Assembly: GCA_036513515.1 (NCBI GenBank) | Contig: DATBYW010000363.1 | Coordinates: forward strand, 1-8,747 | Reading direction: 5' to 3' | Source of the DNA: Nephthysia sp036513515 | GTDB lineage: Bacteria > Chloroflexota > Dormibacteria > Dormibacterales > Dormibacteraceae | Length of the DNA: 8,747 bases | In this document: in pieces, positions 5,958-8,747 of the stretch | Numbering within the stretch: position 1 is the stretch's first letter | Layout: every line of letters starts with the position of its first letter | Program-made: the position numbers and the translations under genes | Notes under the pieces: model-generated | The model's input: the letters and a program-made list of their open reading frames with translations, nothing else | Databases searched by the model: none | Told to the model about the DNA's origin: nothing

Positions 5958-5961
5958 CAGA

Positions 5962-6447
5962 ATGGGCGAGGTCACGGGCGCACCCCGCCGCGCTGCGAGG
6001 ACACCCGCCACGCACGACCACGCATATGACGGACGTCCAGACCAGATACAGCACGTGAGGGCATTTCTCGCCGGAATCCTGGACGGGTGCCCGGTAGCCG
6101 ATAACGCCGTCTTAATCGGTGACGAGCTAGCAACCAATGCCGTGCGGCACAGCAATTCAGGCAAGCCGGGCGGGCGCTTCAGCGTGCACGTTGAACTCCA
6201 TGAACCGGACTACCTATGGATCGAGGTCAAGGACGAAGGCAGCCCGCCGTGGACGCCACGCAGCCCCGACGGTGAGCCGTGGCACGGACTCAACATCGTG
6301 CGCCAGTTCGCCGGCCACGCTAACTGGGGCGTCGACGGTGACATACGCGGATGGGTGGTCTGGGCTCGACTCGATTTAACCAGCCCCCAGCCATCCTCTG
6401 AACACGCCGGAAACGGCGTGGTCTTATGCCCATTCGTGCTGATCTAG
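5962..6447 (+). CDS. RsbW-like ATP-binding protein (HATPase_c, anti-sigma type)
   Basis: This 161-aa cytoplasmic protein has the GHKL ATP-binding fold. The N-box is VLIGDELATNAVRHSN (50-65), with the magnesium-coordinating pair E55 and N59. The G1 box is VKDEGSPPW (89-97, D91 and G93) and the G2 segment is HGLNIVRQFA (108-117). Single-domain proteins of this kind are usually serine kinases or anti-sigma factors of the RsbW/SpoIIAB type. In WhiJ/AbaA-type clusters one sits beside the XRE and DUF397 genes, as here, and its partner is unknown. No sigma factor or anti-anti-sigma gene is in the window. The domain ends near residue 140; the last 20 or so residues look like a non-conserved tail. Their coding DNA contains a hairpin and overlaps the next gene by 22 nt, which suggests translational coupling. 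Confidence 0.88.
   Translation: MGEVTGAPRRAARTPATHDHAYDGRPDQIQHVRAFLAGILDGCPVADNAVLIGDELATNAVRHSNSGKPGGRFSVHVELHEPDYLWIEVKDEGSPPWTPRSPDGEPWHGLNIVRQFAGHANWGVDGDIRGWVVWARLDLTSPQPSSEHAGNGVVLCPFVLI
6403..6420 (+). promoter_or_regulatory. GAAA-tetraloop hairpin over the start region of the 75-aa gene
   Basis: CACGCCG (6403-6409) and CGGCGTG (6414-6420) form a perfect 7-bp stem closed by a GAAA loop, a very stable RNA fold. It lies inside the ATPase coding region and ends 5 nt before ATG 6426, covering the place where a ribosome binding site would be. Ribosomes translating the ATPase would melt it, a plausible coupling device. It has no T-tract, so it is a weaker terminator candidate. Confidence 0.6.
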
Positions 6448-6653
6448 ATAAGCGCCAGCGGGCGATTGCCCAGCGGATCGGGCAGGACTTCCCGCAGTGG
6501 TTAGTTATCTGGGGCACTTATAGCTGCGTGTATTGGGCCTATCCCACATTCCCTATACCCAAGGGCACCATCCTGCATGCCAACGACCCCGACGAACTAA
6601 TCCGCCAGATGCGCGAAATACAGATATCCAGAGACATCCGCAAACCGAACTGA
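6426..6653 (+). CDS. Small protein related to the 77-aa protein
   Basis: This 75-aa protein of unknown function starts at ATG 6426, inside the end of the ATPase gene. No clear ribosome binding site is seen apart from the hairpin region, so expression probably relies on coupling. The core is QDFPQWLVIWG (20-30), then VYWAYP (35-40), then HANDPDELIRQMREIQ (51-66). Placed beside the 77-aa protein, both show [FY]-P-x-[WY]-x-[VI], one or two Trp, a second aromatic/Ala strand, and H-x3-PDEL at nearly equal spacing (32 and 33 residues from the first Pro to the PDEL Pro). This suggests one small domain of about 50 residues. I recognise it only as an uncharacterised actinomycete type. Base composition is lower in GC than region 1 (31 G/C of 60 at 6601-6660). 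Confidence 0.7.
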   Translation: MPIRADLDKRQRAIAQRIGQDFPQWLVIWGTYSCVYWAYPTFPIPKGTILHANDPDELIRQMREIQISRDIRKPN

Positions 6654-6708
6654 GAGAACCCAATTCGGCTGGACATCCCGCCACTGGGAAAGAACAACGA
6701 GGCCAGCA

Positions 6709-7086
6709 TTGACGAGCAACAGCAACGGCCAGCACCCGGAAATGATGACAGCCGGCCAAGTCGCTAGGACCTTCGGCGTCGACCGCAAAACCGTCAACCG
6801 CTGGGAGAAAAAGGGACTGCTCGCGAGCATCCGCACCCCCGGCGGTCACCGCCGGTACCGAGCTTCTGACGTTGCGGTGCTGCGGGACCAACCCTACAAA
6901 CCCCCGCCCTCGAACCTCCCCGCCCTAGCCACCCAGGCCCCGCCGACGCAGCCCTCCACCCCACTCTGCACCGAGAACTGGATGTTCATTGCAGTTCACC
7001 AGGGCGGCCGGGCGGAAACTATCGCTGAGGCCGCCGGCCTCAGCGTCCCAGCAGTCCGGCGCATCCTGCGAGAAGCGCGCCCTTAA
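6709..7086 (+). CDS. BldC/MerR-like helix-turn-helix regulator with second HTH-like segment
   Basis: This 125-aa DNA-binding protein carries at residues 13-59 a winged helix of the MerR/BldC kind: MTAGQVARTFGVDRKTVNRW, then the wing SIRTPGGHRRYR and ASDVAVL. It closely follows the pattern of the developmental regulator BldC, which lacks an effector domain. A Pro-rich linker (61-86) leads to a C-terminal segment (about 100-124, RAETIAEAAGLSVPAVRRIL) that reads as a second helix-turn-helix, an uncommon extension. TTG 6709 is favoured because GAGG stands 6 nt before it. ATG 6742 or 6745 would give a BldC-like N-terminus but have no ribosome site. The gene begins 55 bp after the 75-aa gene and is followed by a terminator, so it probably ends the ATPase transcript. 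Confidence 0.85.
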   Translation: MTSNSNGQHPEMMTAGQVARTFGVDRKTVNRWEKKGLLASIRTPGGHRRYRASDVAVLRDQPYKPPPSNLPALATQAPPTQPSTPLCTENWMFIAVHQGGRAETIAEAAGLSVPAVRRILREARP

Positions 7087-7162
7087 CCCCCGACACTGAC
7101 CCTCCCTCGGCGCGCCCACGCACGCCCCGGCATGACTGGCGGTGCTTCCCGGAGCACCCGTT

Positions 7163-7186
7163 CCCAACAGCCCTGTGGGGTTTTTT
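7163..7186 (+). terminator. Rho-independent terminator closing the regulatory block
   Basis: CCCAACA (7163-7169) pairs with TGTGGGG (7174-7180), with one mismatch and a 4-nt loop, and is followed at once by six T (7181-7186). A second small hairpin, GGTGCT/AGCACC (7141-7146/7153-7158), precedes it. Both lie after the BldC-like gene stop. Confidence 0.72.
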
Positions 7187-7667
7187 CTTTGGGCGTTCTA
7201 TCGGTTCGGTTATGAGGCCGCTACCTGCGCCGACATTGCTGACAGGCTAGCTAGACGACACCTGGCCACCCCGCTAGTGTGTGCATAGAGGAAGCATCCG
7301 GCCCAGATACTAATCATATATTGGGCTGGTAATCATACTTGCGGACCCGAGCGCTGCTATGTGATGTCGGCTTGATCGTGCTTGATCGATCCGTAACAAC
7401 TTTCTCTACCTCGTCAAGGGCAGCTCGCTCTGCGTGCCGCCGCGCGGCCCCTGCCTGGCGCGCCGGCCGCACTAGTCGATCCGCGCAAGCATCGGGCAAC
7501 GCTTACCGATGCTCGTAGAAGGAGGTCCACCAGGCCGAGGCGGCATCCTTCTGACGACCGATTGGGCCGGACTACACATGTTCGCGCGCAGATCTCCCTT
7601 AGATCATGTAACGTGGCACACCATCCGGGGCTGTAACTTTAGTCTTCAACATGCGACTGGAAGGCGT
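7187..7667. other. Gene-free region with short repeats, hairpin and orphan Shine-Dalgarno
   Basis: These 481 bases contain no gene I can support on either strand. Visible structures are TAATCATA repeated at 7311-7318 and 7330-7337, CTTGATCG repeated at 7371-7378 and 7381-7388, and the inverted repeat AGCATCGG (7488-7495) / CCGATGCT (7506-7513). There is also a consensus ribosome binding site AAGGAGGT at 7519-7526 with no start codon at a usable distance. TTGATC (7372-7377) and TAACAA (7394-7399) make a weak promoter match with a 16-bp spacer. The region separates two differently composed segments and could hold a small RNA, a dead gene start or regulatory sites for the gene at 7668. Confidence 0.5.
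7488..7513. repeat. Inverted repeat before the orphan ribosome binding site
   Basis: This is a perfect 8-bp inverted repeat, AGCATCGG / CCGATGCT, with a 10-nt loop. Its right arm ends 5 nt before AAGGAGGT (7519-7526). It could be an operator or an RNA hairpin; no T-tract follows. Confidence 0.5.
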
Positions 7668-8612
7668 ATGGAGAACCCAAATCTCACGTCGAGAGAAAGT
7701 GAAGTTCCCGAGAAAAATTCAGGCGGTGATGAAGATCCGACGGAGCAGACCCGTAATTTTATTGGCCTTGCAACAGGGGTCGCTGGTACGGTCGCTGCTT
7801 TTCTTGTAGGATTCGGAATCCTTCCAAACATTTCGCTATCTGAACAATTGCTAAATTTCTTCGAGGCAATCGGGCTGTCTGGTGCGATTATCGCAGGAAT
7901 CGGGGCTTGGCGCAGCGTTCGCCGATTCATTGTCATGTCGATCTTCATCGCGGTGGCATTTATTTGCCTCGCAGCCTTGGCGATCGTAGTCAAGACAGCG
8001 GGTACTTCGCAATCTGCAATCGATGTGAGTCATGCGCCATACGCGCCTGCCTCATCTGCGAGTAGTCTCCCGGTAGCATCGCCGAACGGGCCTTCAGCTA
8101 CCGCTTCGGCCGGTTCTAGCACGGGTTCGCCGACTTCGGGAAATTCCCCTGCGAGTTCTAACGGGTATGCCCCGGAGTATAGCGGGCAAGGGTTCTCAAT
8201 TCCGGGGGGCGGATGTTCTGATAATTCATACTATCCGTACGTCCTATTCACAGCACAAGCGCCCTATTCCGATGCCAACGATTATAATTCTAGTGGTAAT
8301 GGGCCTAACGGGACGTATGATAATGGAGCGTATGACGTCTATTTGGACTGCTTTGCTAGGCAGATAGACTTCCATGGGCAGGCTGCCATTATCTCGGGCA
8401 AGCCCGACGCCGAAGCGTGTGCGAAACGAATAAATTCGTATCCAATTGCGGGAGGAACCTTGGACTTCTCGCAGCTCAGCGCCGGCATGCAGTTCTGCCT
8501 TCTTGGAGTTGATGGCAACAATCTCGTCTACGTCAAATTGATCACAGTATCCGATACGTCGTACACAACGACGTGGGTTGCGACGGCGTGGACTATCCCT
8601 GCTAACAACTGA
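7668..8612 (+). CDS. Unrecognised three-helix membrane protein with exported four-cysteine domain
   Basis: This 314-aa protein starts at ATG 7668, preceded by GGAAGG (7659-7664). The frame is open back to 7509, but those 53 residues lack a ribosome site and look non-coding. Residues 1-29 are polar and cytoplasmic. Helices lie at about 31-51 (FIGLATGVAGTVAAFLVGFG), 64-81 and 87-108 (FIVMSIFIAVAFICLAALAI). WRSVRR between helices 2 and 3 sets the topology N-in, C-out. Residues 120-170 are a Ser/Pro/Ala/Gly stalk. The outer domain (171-314) has C183, C228, C251 and C277, enough for two disulfides, and a Tyr/Asn/Asp/Gly-rich stretch at 186-225. Its last part, CAKRINSYPI to FCLLGVDGNN to a W-containing end, resembles the 'C-x-a ... 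G-x-x-x-C-v-x-t-d-g' tail of uncharacterised actinomycete membrane proteins. GC content is low for the window. A surface sensor or binding role is only a guess. Confidence 0.8.
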   Translation: MENPNLTSRESEVPEKNSGGDEDPTEQTRNFIGLATGVAGTVAAFLVGFGILPNISLSEQLLNFFEAIGLSGAIIAGIGAWRSVRRFIVMSIFIAVAFICLAALAIVVKTAGTSQSAIDVSHAPYAPASSASSLPVASPNGPSATASAGSSTGSPTSGNSPASSNGYAPEYSGQGFSIPGGGCSDNSYYPYVLFTAQAPYSDANDYNSSGNGPNGTYDNGAYDVYLDCFARQIDFHGQAAIISGKPDAEACAKRINSYPIAGGTLDFSQLSAGMQFCLLGVDGNNLVYVKLITVSDTSYTTTWVATAWTIPANN

Positions 8613-8628
8613 TGTGCCGATCTGTGGT

Positions 8629-8684
8629 CTTCAAGTGAACAGGGCCCACAAGGAGCTTGAAGGCGACTCCGGAGGGATCCCTCC
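8629..8684. terminator. Possible terminator region after the membrane protein
   Basis: Two symmetric elements follow the stop at 8612. One is the inverted repeat CTTCAAG (8629-8635) / CTTGAAG (8656-8662) with a 20-nt loop. The other is the perfect 14-bp palindrome GGAGGGATCCCTCC (8671-8684). Neither has a T-tract. Termination or a protein site are both possible. Bases 8685-8747 show nothing further. Confidence 0.4.
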
Positions 8685-8747
8685 TCTTGCCACCCCTTGT
8701 TCCGCTACCAAAACCCGCTAGCGATGCTCTCTCACGAGCACCTTAGA

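Larger units (their letters stand above)
5656..5961. other. Gene-free spacer between DUF397 and ATPase genes
   Basis: This stretch of 306 bases has no supportable gene. Its first half holds the likely terminator at 5694-5713 and an AT-rich patch (about 5713-5760) unlike the flanking coding DNA. Its second half holds the GGGACAC repeats at 5788-5834 and ends in the strong ribosome binding site of the ATPase gene. I see no convincing -35/-10 pair, although the ATPase gene probably needs its own promoter here. Confidence 0.6.

Noticed and set aside
7314..7499. 61-codon open frame on the minus strand in the gene-free region
   Set aside because: No ribosome binding site, no family pattern and no neighbour that would support it.
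7509..7667. N-terminal extension of the membrane protein from ATG 7509
   Set aside because: The ATG lies in the arm of an inverted repeat, upstream of rather than downstream of the AAGGAGGT site, and the extra 53 residues look non-coding. ATG 7668 gives a normal polar N-terminus before the first helix.
7187..7667. A tRNA gene or integration site
   Set aside because: No TTCGA-type T-loop or cloverleaf could be assembled, no integrase gene is present and no long direct-repeat pair flanks the block.
8671..8684. The 14-bp palindrome as an insertion-sequence end
   Set aside because: It is a simple GC-rich palindrome around GATC, with no second copy or transposase in the window; kept only as part of the possible terminator region.

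Overview
The window is high-GC DNA with actinomycete-type coding: strong G/C third-position bias, GTG and TTG starts, ATGA-coupled genes, hairpin terminators, and protein families centred on Streptomyces relatives (XRE-DUF5753, DUF397, RsbW-like ATPase, Methyltransf_19, BldC-like HTH). I cannot name the genus. No tRNA, rRNA, CRISPR array, transposase or integrase gene is visible.

Region 1 (1-3380) looks chromosomal and GC-rich. It holds the 3' part of a secreted propeller-like protein gene, a small lipoprotein gene, and, converging on them from the minus strand, an aldo/keto reductase gene. Two clear inverted repeats separate these units. Just upstream of the reductase is the C-terminal stub of an MFS permease. 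It carries an apparent frameshift, and its original stop codon overlaps the reductase ribosome binding site, so the two were probably once an operon.

Region 2 (3378-7086) is an accessory regulatory block. Leftward run a 77-aa small protein gene, a doubly damaged SAM-methyltransferase pseudogene and a stand-alone GntR regulator gene. Rightward run an XRE-DUF5753 regulator gene, a DUF397 gene joined by an ATGA overlap, an RsbW-like ATPase gene, a 75-aa small protein gene overlapping it, and a BldC/MerR-like regulator gene. The trio XRE + DUF397 + RsbW-like ATPase matches the WhiJ/AbaA-type loci of Streptomyces. The two small proteins align to each other and so bracket the block. The divergent GntR/XRE intergenic region has a 9-bp-phased TGTC array over the predicted GntR promoter and a nested hairpin in the presumed XRE leader. 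A terminator with a T-tract closes the block at 7163-7186.

Region 3 (7187-8747) is a gene-poor, lower-GC stretch with short repeats, a hairpin and an orphan Shine-Dalgarno sequence. It leads to an unrecognised 314-aa protein with three membrane helices, a Ser/Pro/Ala stalk and a four-cysteine exported domain. Its composition differs sharply from region 1, which suggests it was acquired.

The most novel candidates are the 9-bp operator-like array with its structured leader, the extended WhiJ-type locus bracketed by homologous small proteins, and the low-GC membrane protein. No complete new defence or mobile system is demonstrable from this sequence alone.
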